NCBI RefSeq assembly: GCF_003815875.1 | Contig: NZ_CP033924.1 | Location: 3,162,001 to 3,226,000 of the forward strand | Direction of reading: 5' to 3' | Source: Chryseobacterium lactis | GTDB lineage: Bacteria; Bacteroidota; Bacteroidia; Flavobacteriales; Weeksellaceae | DNA length: 64,000 nt | In this document: positions 1 to 7,238 of the stretch, one piece after another | How the letters are laid out: the number at the start of each line of letters is the position of its first letter | Numbering within the stretch: the stretch's first letter is position 1 | Position numbers and translations under genes: made by a program | The notes under the pieces: generated by a model | What the model saw: the letters and a program-made list of their open reading frames with translations, nothing else | The model's database searches: none | Told to the model about the DNA's origin: nothing

Positions 1-57
1 TTTGAAACCCTTACCGGAATTAATCATACATATGAAGCATTTTTAAAGGACAATATT

Positions 58-65
58 TACCTTTG
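58..65 (+). promoter_or_regulatory. Bacteroidota -7 promoter box for the deformylase-like gene
   Basis: TACCTTTG matches the Bacteroidota -7 consensus TAnnTTTG exactly and lies 17 bases upstream of the ATG at 83. No clear TTTG -33 element is visible. The match rests on sequence alone. Confidence 0.45.
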
Positions 66-82
66 TATCACATTCAGAAAAT

Positions 83-712
83 ATGAAAAAACTACCTGTT
101 CTGCTGATCTTTTTTATAGGATTAATCAATGCTCAAAAGCTAACCCCAACTGAGCTTTCGGTAATCAATCAGGGAGAGATCAATTCTGCCTTGCCAATTT
201 ATCAGACTACAGATGCACATCAGCATAAAACACTGCTGAGCTTTTCTACAGAAATTGATCCGTTAGATTCTAATACTGCTGTTTTGGTAAAAAGAATGAA
301 AGAATCACTTCTTTCTACAGATGGAGGAGTAGGAATTGCGGCTCCCCAGGTAGGCATCAACAGAAAAGTGATTTGGGTACAACGTTTTGATAAAGAAGGA
401 ACACCACTAGAATATTTCATCAATCCGGTGATTGCATGGAAATCCGATGTACAGAACCTAGGTCCGGAAGGAGATTTATCCATTCCTGATTTCAGAGATC
501 AGTTTTACAGAAGCAAAGTGATTCAGTTGGAATATGTGGATTTAAAAGGACAGAAATATTCAGAAATTGTGGAAGGGTTTACAGCTGTTATCTTTCAGCA
601 TGAAATCGACCATCTTTTCGGAATTCTGATCTCCGATAAAAAGGAAAAAGAAAAGAATGATTCTTACAAAAAAGTAGATGCATATCAGAAGAGTGACCTG
701 AGTAGAAGATAA
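83..712 (+). CDS. Exported peptide deformylase-like protein with a substituted metal ligand
   Basis: This is a 209-residue member of the peptide deformylase family, which removes formyl groups from nascent proteins using a metal held by Cys, His and His. Motif 1 (GVGIAAPQ, residues 82-89) and motif 3 (QHEIDHL, residues 172-178) are intact. In motif 2 the usual EGCLS reads EGDLS, so the metal-binding Cys is replaced by Asp131. The first 17 or so residues (a hydrophobic stretch ending INAQ) look like a signal peptide, which is odd for a cytoplasmic ribosome-associated enzyme. The protein is therefore probably exported and is unlikely to be the housekeeping deformylase. The fold assignment is firm; activity and substrate are unknown. 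Confidence 0.85.
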   Translation: MKKLPVLLIFFIGLINAQKLTPTELSVINQGEINSALPIYQTTDAHQHKTLLSFSTEIDPLDSNTAVLVKRMKESLLSTDGGVGIAAPQVGINRKVIWVQRFDKEGTPLEYFINPVIAWKSDVQNLGPEGDLSIPDFRDQFYRSKVIQLEYVDLKGQKYSEIVEGFTAVIFQHEIDHLFGILISDKKEKEKNDSYKKVDAYQKSDLSRR

Positions 713-717
713 AAATA

Positions 718-738
718 TGAGTAATGAGTAATGAGTAA
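718..738. repeat. Short tandem heptamer (TGAGTAA x3)
   Basis: Three perfect tandem copies of TGAGTAA directly follow the deformylase-like gene and then decay into related AATGAGCAATG sequence. This is a simple intergenic repeat with no assigned function. Confidence 0.6.
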
Positions 739-782
739 TAAGCAATGAGCAATGCCATGAAGGTTGTATAATCTTAGCTTTA

Positions 783-888
783 TCAAATCGATTTATCGAT
801 TAATCTCTTTGCTTCCTCTATTTCGAAGTGCCATTTATTGTCTTTGCGTTTAATGAAAACACAAATGACACTAACATCTGCACTAATA
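783..888 (-). other. Possible frameshifted C-terminal remnant of the adjacent hypothetical gene
   Basis: Just past the stop of the hypothetical gene at 889, a different minus-strand frame stays open for about 35 codons and ends at a TGA at 783-785. Its translation has normal protein composition (for example KRKDNKWHFEIEEAKRLI) but it has no start codon of its own. That pattern would fit a single-base frameshift near 889-920 that shortened the upstream protein. It could also be a chance open frame, because no family match is recognised. Confidence 0.3.
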
Positions 889-1335
889 TCACAAATGTGA
901 TCCGCTGTATTTTGAAATAAAATCTTTTCCATTCTCATATTCTACCGGATCAATGTATGAGATTATACCAATGTTAGATTGCAATATTTCTTTAAGCTGA
1001 CTAAAATATTTTTCTCCAATTTCATCGTTACCAGCTATAGTTAAACTGATAATAAGTTGATCGTCATCGGTAATATTTGCGCCAACCATTATATGATAAG
1101 GATTGTCCTGATATTTGTTCCAATAAAAAGTTTGTGAAATTCCAGTGTTCCCAATGAAATAATTGACCATTTCATCTTCTGTTTTAAAAATGTAATTCTG
1201 ATCATTCGGTTTACAAGCATAGTCTGGATTAAGCTTTTCATAATCAGGAATAAATGTTGCAAGTATCAGATCAATAATCTTTCGTGATTTTTTTCCTGCA
1301 TAGACCTGATATATAATATCTTTGGTTATTTCCAT
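889..1335 (-). CDS. Hypothetical protein, 148 aa
   Basis: I do not recognise this family. The protein is cytoplasmic in character, with no signal peptide or membrane segment, a mixed alpha/beta composition and aromatic residues in the middle (QTFYWNKYQ). It starts with ATG at 1335 and ends SGSHL. It is a single gene convergent with the deformylase-like gene, with no obvious operon partner. An open frame in another register continues past its stop, so the natural C-terminus may have been lost to a frameshift. The size and composition would also suit an orphan immunity or nuclear-transport-like fold protein, but nothing in the sequence decides this. Confidence 0.6.
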   Translation of the reverse strand: MEITKDIIYQVYAGKKSRKIIDLILATFIPDYEKLNPDYACKPNDQNYIFKTEDEMVNYFIGNTGISQTFYWNKYQDNPYHIMVGANITDDDQLIISLTIAGNDEIGEKYFSQLKEILQSNIGIISYIDPVEYENGKDFISKYSGSHL

Positions 1336-1436
1336 GGTGTCATAGTGGTTTGATTATCTGCTTCTTATTAGTAGTTGTTTATTGAACTGCTTTCTACAAA
1401 ACTAGTATTTATTTTTTTCAATTTTTTCAGGACTAT

Positions 1437-1473
1437 CATCATCTGTGTTCATCTGGGAAAATCTGTGGTTAAA
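1437..1473. repeat. Dispersed 'CATCTGTGTTCATCTGGG' type intergenic sequence
   Basis: The sequence with internal near-repeats (ATCTGTGTT / ATCTGGG / ATCTGTGG) resembles a short intergenic repeat that I recall as common in Bacteroidota genomes. There is only one copy in this window, so the repeat status is inference. Confidence 0.25.
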
Positions 1474-1480
1474 AATCATA

Positions 1481-1515
1481 AAAGGAGCTGTTTTCATTGC
1501 GAAAACAGCTCCTTT
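1481..1515 (-). terminator. Rho-independent terminator of the nitroreductase-ohrR-ohr unit
   Basis: There is a perfect 15-bp stem (AAAGGAGCTGTTTTC and its complement) around a 5-base loop, 29 bases beyond the ohr stop codon. On the minus strand a U-rich tract follows. Confidence 0.75.
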
Positions 1516-1543
1516 CGTTATAACTATGCTTAAAAAAATTGGA

Positions 1544-1969
1544 TTAATCGTTGTTGGTTACAGAAAGTTTAACCTCCATATTGTTCCTTGTAGCATTAGA
1601 ATAAGGACAAATCTGGTGCGCTTTTTCTGTTAAAGATTGCGCTTCCTCAATAGAAACTCCGGGAATATTAACATCCAGTTCAGCTGCCAGTCCAAAACCT
1701 CCGTTTTCGATTTGACCGATGCTGATTTGTGCAGTAACAGTCGTTTCCCCGGTTTTTATTTTTGACAAGCTTATCACTCTGTTCAGAGCACTGTCAAAAC
1801 AAGCTGAGTATCCTGCTGCAAAAAGCATTTCAGGGTTGGCAAAATCATCATTGGCGCCACCCAAAGCTTTTGGCATTTTTACTTCAAGATCAAGAACATT
1901 GTTTTCACTTTTTACATGACCATTTCTTCCACCTGTTGCCGTTACTTTTGTTGTATATAAAGTTTTCAT
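1544..1969 (-). CDS. ohr: Organic hydroperoxide resistance protein Ohr
   Basis: Ohr is a cytoplasmic thiol peroxidase that reduces organic and fatty-acid hydroperoxides. At 141 residues this has the family's usual length. The two reactive cysteines are in place: Cys57 in GYSACFDSAL and Cys121 in HQICPYSNATR. Those contexts separate Ohr from the related OsmC. The start codon overlaps the stop of the upstream ohrR by one base (TAATG), so the two are translationally coupled. Peroxide-responsive expression through OhrR is expected. The assignment is secure. Confidence 0.95.
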   Translation of the reverse strand: MKTLYTTKVTATGGRNGHVKSENNVLDLEVKMPKALGGANDDFANPEMLFAAGYSACFDSALNRVISLSKIKTGETTVTAQISIGQIENGGFGLAAELDVNIPGVSIEEAQSLTEKAHQICPYSNATRNNMEVKLSVTNND

Positions 1970-2403
1970 TATTTTTCTATTTTGCTTAATATTTTTAGTA
2001 CTATGTCTTTAAGTTGCAGCAATTCTTCCGGTTGAATATCAATCTTTTTCTGGATCTTTCCCGGAATTTCGCATGCTTTTTTTTGCAGCTGTTTGCCAGC
2101 TTCTGCTAAAAATACTTCCACAACTCTTTCGTCTTCTTTTTTTCGTTTTCTCACGATAAACCCTTTAGATTCCAGTCTTTTCAGAAGAGGTGTTAAAGTT
2201 CCGCTATCGAGAAATAATTTTTCTCCGATATGGCTAACAGTCAATCCATCACCTTGCCACAATACCATCATTACGAGATATTGAGGATATGTAATGTCAA
2301 GCTCATCAAGAAAAGGACGATAAAGTCCGGTAATCTCTTTGGCAATCACATATAAAGGAAAGCAGATTTGGTTTTCTAATTTGGGGGTGTTTGGAGTTTC
2401 CAT
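1969..2403 (-). CDS. ohrR: MarR-family organic peroxide sensor OhrR
   Basis: This 144-residue MarR-family repressor has the sensing cysteine near the N-terminus (Cys14 in QICFPLY), the position used by OhrR proteins to detect organic peroxides. A winged helix-turn-helix spans roughly residues 50-100 (LTVSHIGEKLFLDSGTLTPLLKRLESKGF). It lies directly upstream of ohr with a one-base overlap and 31 bases downstream of the nitroreductase gene. OhrR normally represses its own unit, and an OhrR-type palindrome lies upstream of the nitroreductase gene at 3152-3175. All three genes may therefore form one OhrR-controlled operon. Confidence 0.93.
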   Translation of the reverse strand: METPNTPKLENQICFPLYVIAKEITGLYRPFLDELDITYPQYLVMMVLWQGDGLTVSHIGEKLFLDSGTLTPLLKRLESKGFIVRKRKKEDERVVEVFLAEAGKQLQKKACEIPGKIQKKIDIQPEELLQLKDIVLKILSKIEK

Positions 2404-2434
2404 AAGTTTAAGTACGAAAGATTCGATGAAGGTA

Positions 2435-3067
2435 TTACTTTTTTATGATAAATTCTTCCATTGGAATACGGACTTTTTTCATAGAAGATAGCCAGTCATT
2501 GGCTTCGTCACGGTATCCAAGGTATAAAAGGCTTACACTTTTTAATCCTAATTCTTTTAATCCCAATACTTCATCTACCACTTGATTATTGAATCCTTCT
2601 GCGGGAGTACTGTCGATTTTAAGCTCTGCTGCCTGTGCCAATGCAATTCCTAATGCGATGTACGTCTGGCGTGCGGTATGGGCAAAGTGTTGTTCAGGAG
2701 TTTGTGCTCCATACATTTCCTTAATTTTATCGGTGTAGCTTCCAAAACGTCCTCTTGGAAGGTCTCTTACATCCGTATGATGATCATAAACCTTGTCAAT
2801 TTTTTCATTGGAATAACTGTCCCAGGCTGCGAAAACCAATACATGAGAAGAATCTCTCATCACTTCAGGATTTAAAGCACCTGCTACCATTTTCTCTTTC
2901 AGTTCCTGATTTTCAACCACGATAATACGGAATGGTTGCAGTCCTGATGAGGTAGGAGCCAATCTTGCTGCTTCTAAGATAGTATGCAAATCGGCTTCTG
3001 AAATTTTTTTGGCAGGATCATATGCTTTTACAGCGTGTCTCCAGTTTAAGTTTTCTAATAATGACAT
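2435..3067 (-). CDS. Nitroreductase-family NAD(P)H-dependent oxidoreductase
   Basis: This 210-residue FMN-dependent nitroreductase of the NfsB type would reduce quinones, nitro compounds or related electrophiles with NAD(P)H. Recognisable family segments are the N-terminal RHAVKAYDP, the FMN-contacting RLAPTSSGLQPFRIIVV (about residues 35-51) and the C-terminal SLLYLGYRD. It is the first gene of a minus-strand unit followed by ohrR and ohr, and an OhrR-like operator overlaps its putative promoter. A role in detoxifying peroxide- or quinone-derived stress is inferred from that context. The in vivo substrate cannot be read from the sequence. Confidence 0.88.
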   Translation of the reverse strand: MSLLENLNWRHAVKAYDPAKKISEADLHTILEAARLAPTSSGLQPFRIIVVENQELKEKMVAGALNPEVMRDSSHVLVFAAWDSYSNEKIDKVYDHHTDVRDLPRGRFGSYTDKIKEMYGAQTPEQHFAHTARQTYIALGIALAQAAELKIDSTPAEGFNNQVVDEVLGLKELGLKSVSLLYLGYRDEANDWLSSMKKVRIPMEEFIIKK

Positions 3068-3138
3068 TTTTTATATTTTTTTAAAATTAAACTACTTTCT
3101 TGTTGATCTCTGATGTTGATCAAATTAAAATAACAATG

Positions 3139-3146
3139 CAAATATA
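3139..3146 (-). promoter_or_regulatory. -7 promoter box of the nitroreductase-ohrR-ohr unit
   Basis: On the minus strand the sequence is TATATTTG, an exact TAnnTTTG match, about 70 bases upstream of the nitroreductase start codon. The OhrR-like palindrome sits immediately upstream of it. Confidence 0.55.
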
Positions 3147-3151
3147 TAGCC

Positions 3152-3175
3152 AATTAAATTGTGTACAATTTAATT
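3152..3175. promoter_or_regulatory. OhrR-like operator palindrome
   Basis: A perfect 10-bp inverted repeat (AATTAAATTG-TGTA-CAATTTAATT) covers roughly the -13 to -36 region of the nitroreductase promoter. It closely resembles the published OhrR operator pattern TACAATT-N-AATTGTA from Bacillus and Xanthomonas (established knowledge). It sits between the nitroreductase-ohrR-ohr unit and the divergent SDR gene, so it could control either or both. Binding has not been shown. Confidence 0.6.
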
Positions 3176-3322
3176 TTGATAAATTTTATTGATGACAATT
3201 ATTTACAAAGTAAAAAACAAATGAAGAGAGATACCATAGCTTTTCATCTTTTTCCGCATGATTCGGATTTTTTAAAAAGCTAAGTATTCCAATCTTTGCT
3301 ATAGAATTTTAAACCAAAAACA

Positions 3323-4075
3323 ATGCAGAAATTTATAAACAAAACAGCTTTAATTACCGGAGGAACAAACGGAATGGGGTTTGCCACCGCTGAAAAATTC
3401 ATTGAAGAAGGAGGGAAGGTAATTATTACAGGAAGAAGTCAAGAGACCGTTACTAAAGCTTTAGAGAAACTAGGAGAGAATGCTTTTGGAATTGTATCCG
3501 ATGCTGGAAATATAGAAGATCTTATGAGCTTGCAACAGGAAGTAAGAAAATATACCGATCATGTTGACCTTGTATTTGCCAATGCAGGATATGGAAGGTT
3601 TGCTCCTATTGAATATGTGGATGGCAAAGGCTTTGACGAGCTCTTCAATATGCTGGTAAAAGGTCCTTTCTTTACCGTTCAGCAAATATTGCCATTGATG
3701 AAAAAGGGGAGTTCGGTTATTTTTAATACCTCAGTAGCTACTGAGATAGCTATGCCTAATTTTTCGGTATATTCTGCAGCAAAATCAGCTGTTCAGTCTT
3801 TTATCAAAACATTTGCTGTAGAACTTACAGAAAAGGGAATTCGTGTGAATGGAATAAGTCCGGGACACATTAAAACCAATATTTTTAATAATACAGGTTT
3901 AAGCTCGGATCAGATTGAAACTGCAGTACAGGATATTATCCCTACCATTCCTTTTAAAAGGCAGGGTGAAGCATCAGAAATTGCCAATGCAGTACTTTTC
4001 CTGGCTTCGGATGAGGCATCCTATATCCATGGAGCAGAGCTAAAGGTAGACGCCGGAATTTCCGTGATCAGATAA
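3323..4075 (+). CDS. SDR-family oxidoreductase
   Basis: This 250-residue classical short-chain dehydrogenase/reductase has the cofactor motif TGGTNGMG at residues 12-19, the NAG motif at 87-89, catalytic Ser137 and the Tyr150-x3-Lys154 pair. The C-terminal segment (FLASDEASYIHGAELKVDAG) is typical of FabG-like enzymes. The substrate is unknown. It is transcribed divergently from the nitroreductase-ohrR-ohr unit across a region that contains the OhrR-like operator, so redox-responsive expression is possible. The arginine after the first beta-strand (GRSQ) suggests a preference for NADP(H). Confidence 0.88.
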   Translation: MQKFINKTALITGGTNGMGFATAEKFIEEGGKVIITGRSQETVTKALEKLGENAFGIVSDAGNIEDLMSLQQEVRKYTDHVDLVFANAGYGRFAPIEYVDGKGFDELFNMLVKGPFFTVQQILPLMKKGSSVIFNTSVATEIAMPNFSVYSAAKSAVQSFIKTFAVELTEKGIRVNGISPGHIKTNIFNNTGLSSDQIETAVQDIIPTIPFKRQGEASEIANAVLFLASDEASYIHGAELKVDAGISVIR

Positions 4076-4086
4076 TAAGTTGAAGA

Positions 4087-4398
4087 TTACTTTACTTCGT
4101 TGATTTCTTTGATCATATTAGTTTTACTTTCAACACCTATATTGTAGGTCTTGCCTTTTTTTAAACTTAAATTGACCTTTTCCATGAATGTTTTATAATC
4201 GGAAGATTTTTTTGAGATATAAAAAACCTGAGCACTGATTCCAATGGCGACACGCACAACTTCTTCCGGTTTATCCGGATCTTCAAGGATATTGTTGATG
4301 GCAGCATTATTATACCAGGTTAATTTCTGGGATTCCGAATGAGACGAACAGGATGTGATCATGGTGAATATTAATAATAAATAAGTCCAGGCTTTCAT
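4087..4398 (-). CDS. Small hypothetical lipoprotein, 103 aa
   Basis: The N-terminus is a lipoprotein signal peptide with lipobox ITSC (Cys17). The remaining 86 or so residues are hydrophilic, with a Lys-rich C-terminal half, and I do not recognise a family. It lies on the minus strand just downstream of the protein-glutaminase gene, but a strong terminator at 4419-4450 stands between them, so it is probably transcribed separately. It is convergent with the SDR gene, with 11 bases between the stop codons. Anchoring in the outer or inner membrane is inferred from the lipobox. Confidence 0.65.
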   Translation of the reverse strand: MKAWTYLLLIFTMITSCSSHSESQKLTWYNNAAINNILEDPDKPEEVVRVAIGISAQVFYISKKSSDYKTFMEKVNLSLKKGKTYNIGVESKTNMIKEINEVK

Positions 4399-4418
4399 AG
4401 CATAAAATATTAAGTAAA

Positions 4419-4450
4419 AGCTCCTGCAATATAAAAAAAATGCAGGAGCT
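4419..4450 (-). terminator. Terminator after the protein-glutaminase gene
   Basis: A 10-bp perfect stem (AGCTCCTGCA and its complement) with an AT-only 12-base loop is followed on the minus strand by a T-rich tail. It lies 15 bases beyond the protein-glutaminase stop codon. Confidence 0.75.
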
Positions 4451-4465
4451 CTATAAAAAAGTTAG

Positions 4466-5425
4466 TTAAAATCCGCAATGTGCTGTACTAGGTACCGGCG
4501 CTGAACATCCTGAAAGAGATGAGAATGCCGTTAATGTACAATTTGTATTGACGTAGTTATTGTCATATAGCAAAGAACCGGCAGGGTTTCTGTAGTATAC
4601 GTTTCCTGCAGTATTTGCAAACGAAGACACAGAAGTTGAACCACAGGTTGAATTTGTACAAGCACTTCTCCATGCAACATCAGTTACTGGTCCGGTGGAG
4701 ATCAATGAAGGATCAATGATTCTTTTTTCAACCACTCCTGAAGCATTTTTAAAGCTTACAAGGATAGCTACGTGATATACCCATGATACGCAGCACGTAC
4801 CGGTAGATGCTCTCAGGTTACCATATACGAACTGTTTTTCGCACTCATATCCGGCATTATTCAGAATTTGTCTCATTTTATGAGCTCTTGCATAGCATCC
4901 GTCTACAGGATATCTGAACGTGATGCAAGGTGAAGAAGCGGTAGAAGTTCCGCAAGCCTGGTTTTTGATTTGTGTAAATAAACTGTTTAAGGTAGCCAAA
5001 TCAGGAATCACACTCGCTAATTTGCTGGTTGCAGCATCAGCTTTTACTTCTTTTGTTAAAACAGATTTAAAGTAACGAACATCTTCTTCGGTTGCTTTTT
5101 CTACTTTAGCAATCTCGTTTGTATTGGCTTTAGTGAAAACATGAAGAGGCGTTTCATTCTTTACAGCCTGTTTGATCATGGAAATGTAGGCTTCATTTTC
5201 CTTTGTGTCCTTTATTTCAAAAGGTTGAGCATTAAGCATCAAAGCAATTCTGAATTTGCCATTTTCCTGATCTATCCCTACCGGAACAGTCTTTCCAAAG
5301 TCTTTCACAGTAACTTTAGACTCTTTGGATGTTAACTGCTGATCCTGGTTGGCGTTTGAGTCGGCGCAGGAATTAAATGACAAGACGGTTACAAATACCA
5401 TCATGGATAACAAAAATTTTCTCAT
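4466..5425 (-). CDS. Protein-glutaminase precursor (protein-glutamine glutaminase)
   Basis: This secreted enzyme deamidates glutamine side chains in proteins to glutamate. The 319-residue precursor has a signal peptide (about residues 1-19), a pro-region to about residue 135 and a mature part starting LASVIPD at 136. It is very close to the Chryseobacterium proteolyticum enzyme as I know it. The Cys-His-Asp triad is visible: Cys177 (VDGCYARAH), His218 (VYHVAIL) and Asp238 (RIIDPS), or 42, 83 and 103 in mature numbering. The mature domain is rich in cysteines, fitting a disulfide-bonded extracellular protein. The pro-region presumably keeps the enzyme inactive until cleaved. The gene stands alone with its own terminator. 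Confidence 0.95.
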   Translation of the reverse strand: MRKFLLSMMVFVTVLSFNSCADSNANQDQQLTSKESKVTVKDFGKTVPVGIDQENGKFRIALMLNAQPFEIKDTKENEAYISMIKQAVKNETPLHVFTKANTNEIAKVEKATEEDVRYFKSVLTKEVKADAATSKLASVIPDLATLNSLFTQIKNQACGTSTASSPCITFRYPVDGCYARAHKMRQILNNAGYECEKQFVYGNLRASTGTCCVSWVYHVAILVSFKNASGVVEKRIIDPSLISTGPVTDVAWRSACTNSTCGSTSVSSFANTAGNVYYRNPAGSLLYDNNYVNTNCTLTAFSSLSGCSAPVPSTAHCGF

Positions 5426-5669
5426 AATATTATAATTTGGTGGTTATTGAATGTGGACTATGGATTTTTTATAGTTCACTATTTTGTGATATTAAAAGTA
5501 GAAAAAATTAGAATATCTGCAAATTATTTTTAATAAAATTTTAACAATTAATTTAATTTTTTTAATATTTCCCTTTGAAATGGAGGAATATTTAATAGTA
5601 AAATAATATTATATATGAGAATATTGAACTTGTATGAGATGGCGATGTACAGAATATTTTAAACTAAAA

Positions 5670-5693
5670 AACCAGTTTCAATTGAAACTGGTT
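5670..5693 (-). terminator. Terminator after lipB
   Basis: A perfect 10-bp stem (AACCAGTTTC, loop AATT, GAAACTGGTT) is followed on the minus strand by TTTTTAG. It lies 24 bases beyond the lipB stop codon. Confidence 0.75.
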
Positions 5694-5717
5694 CTTATTA
5701 TATATCGATGTTCTGTT

Positions 5718-6446
5718 TTATTTGTAAATCAACTCGGCCTGAAAAACATCAGCAAAGTGTTTTCTGATTTTAGCTTTGATATCTTCCATTTCTTCAGGCG
5801 TCAATTCCCTTTCCAGTTCTCTTTTTAAAGAGGTTACCTGTTTATCCTTGATTCCACACGGAATGATATATTCAAAATAACGCATATCAGTGTTGATATT
5901 TAAAGCAAAGCCATGCAATGTTACCCATCGGGAAGCTTTTACCCCCATAGCGCAGATCTTTCTGGCATAAGGCTTTCCAACATCCAGCCATACACCGGTT
6001 TCTCCCGGGGAACGTTCCCCTTTAAGACCATATTCACCAATGGTTCTGATAATTACTTCTTCCAGATTTCTCATATACAAATGAATATCCGTGAAAAAGT
6101 TTTCAAGATCCAGAACGGGGTAACCTACAATTTGTCCGTACCCATGATAGGTGATATCACCGCCCCGGTTGGTTTTCACATAGGTTGCTTCCAATTCCTT
6201 TAATTTATCGATGCCGGCAAGCATATTTTCTTCATGTCCGCTTTTTCCCAATGTGTAAACATGAGGATGTTCTACCAAAAGGAGGTGATTCGGAGTGGTA
6301 ATATGTTGCTCTGCAGGAAGATCTCTGTTTTTTATTTTAGTATCAATAATAGACTTCATCAGTTGCTCCTGGTAATCCCAGGCAGGCTGATATTCTTTTA
6401 TCCCTAAATCTTCAAATTCTACTGCTTTATTTTGATTTGTATTCAT
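5718..6446 (-). CDS. lipB: Octanoyltransferase LipB
   Basis: LipB transfers octanoyl groups from acyl carrier protein to lipoyl domains, the first step of endogenous lipoate synthesis. The 242-residue protein has the conserved RGGDITYHGYGQIVGYP segment (about residues 96-112), the VKASRWVTLHGFALN region with the catalytic Lys, and ACGIKD-like IIPCGIKDKQVTSL, which carries the expected Cys. It follows trpA by 31 bases but has its own putative promoter box at 6463-6470 and its own terminator, so it need not be part of the trp operon. Confidence 0.95.
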   Translation of the reverse strand: MNTNQNKAVEFEDLGIKEYQPAWDYQEQLMKSIIDTKIKNRDLPAEQHITTPNHLLLVEHPHVYTLGKSGHEENMLAGIDKLKELEATYVKTNRGGDITYHGYGQIVGYPVLDLENFFTDIHLYMRNLEEVIIRTIGEYGLKGERSPGETGVWLDVGKPYARKICAMGVKASRWVTLHGFALNINTDMRYFEYIIPCGIKDKQVTSLKRELERELTPEEMEDIKAKIRKHFADVFQAELIYK

Positions 6447-6462
6447 TTCAATTTTTGATATA

Positions 6463-6470
6463 CAAATTTA
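6463..6470 (-). promoter_or_regulatory. -7 promoter box of lipB
   Basis: TAAATTTG on the minus strand matches TAnnTTTG exactly, 16 bases upstream of the lipB start and just beyond the trpA stop codon. Confidence 0.5.
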
Positions 6471-6477
6471 GTGAATT

Positions 6478-7212
6478 TTACCCTTTTATGGAATGGATAA
6501 AATCTATGGCACTTTTCTTCCAATCTTTATCCTGGAGTAAAATATTCACAAAGGCTGTTCCGATAATCCCTCCGTCAGCTTTTTCCGTTACATTTTCAAA
6601 ATCTTCTTTTGACTTGATTCCAAACCCAATCATCACCGGATTCTTCAATGGAAGAGAAGCTACCCTGGAAAGGTAGTATTCATTTTTCAGAATAGTATTA
6701 TCATTTCCTGTGGTGGAGGAAGAGCTTACTGCGTACAGAAAACCTGAGCTTAAAGAGTCCAGGTACTGAATTCTTTTATCGGACGTTTCCGGAGTGACCA
6801 GGAAAGTGAAATTAAGATTGTATTTTTTTAAAATCTGCTGATAGTTTTTCTCAAATTCAATGGGTGGAAGATCAGGTAAAATTAATCCTGAAACTCCACT
6901 TTCCGAACATGCAACACAAAAATTTTCAAATCCGAAACTCAGTACAGGATTGATATATCCCATCAAAATTACCGGAATTTTTATTTCATTTTTAATGGTT
7001 TTTAGCTGTGAAAATAGTTTTTCTATTGTCATTCCGTTTTGTAAGGCCTGTTCGTGTGCTTTTTGAATCACAGGTCCGTCAGCCACAGGATCAGAATAAG
7101 GCATTCCGATCTCAATCATATCTGCTCCGGAGTCCTGAATGAGCTTTATAATATCAGTGGTATCTTCCAATTGAGGAATTCCCGCTGTGAAGTATATATT
7201 TAGTTTTTTCAT
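6478..7212 (-). CDS. trpA: Tryptophan synthase alpha subunit
   Basis: TrpA cleaves indole-3-glycerol phosphate to indole and glyceraldehyde 3-phosphate inside the TrpA2B2 complex. The 244-residue TIM barrel shows the catalytic Glu in ADMIEIGMPYSDPVADGPVIQ (about residues 30-50) and the Asp-containing GLILPDLPP. The C-terminal phosphate-binding segment is IGFGIKSKED. It is slightly short for the family (about 260), with no apparent loss of a key segment. It is the last gene of the trp operon, 26 bases after trpB. Confidence 0.96.
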   Translation of the reverse strand: MKKLNIYFTAGIPQLEDTTDIIKLIQDSGADMIEIGMPYSDPVADGPVIQKAHEQALQNGMTIEKLFSQLKTIKNEIKIPVILMGYINPVLSFGFENFCVACSESGVSGLILPDLPPIEFEKNYQQILKKYNLNFTFLVTPETSDKRIQYLDSLSSGFLYAVSSSSTTGNDNTILKNEYYLSRVASLPLKNPVMIGFGIKSKEDFENVTEKADGGIIGTAFVNILLQDKDWKKSAIDFIHSIKG

Positions 7213-7238
7213 TTTTTATTGTATCGATATCCGGTTTT

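Noticed and set aside
5141..5335. Plus-strand ORF inside the protein-glutaminase gene
   Set aside because: Antisense shadow of a well-supported gene, with no promoter or family.
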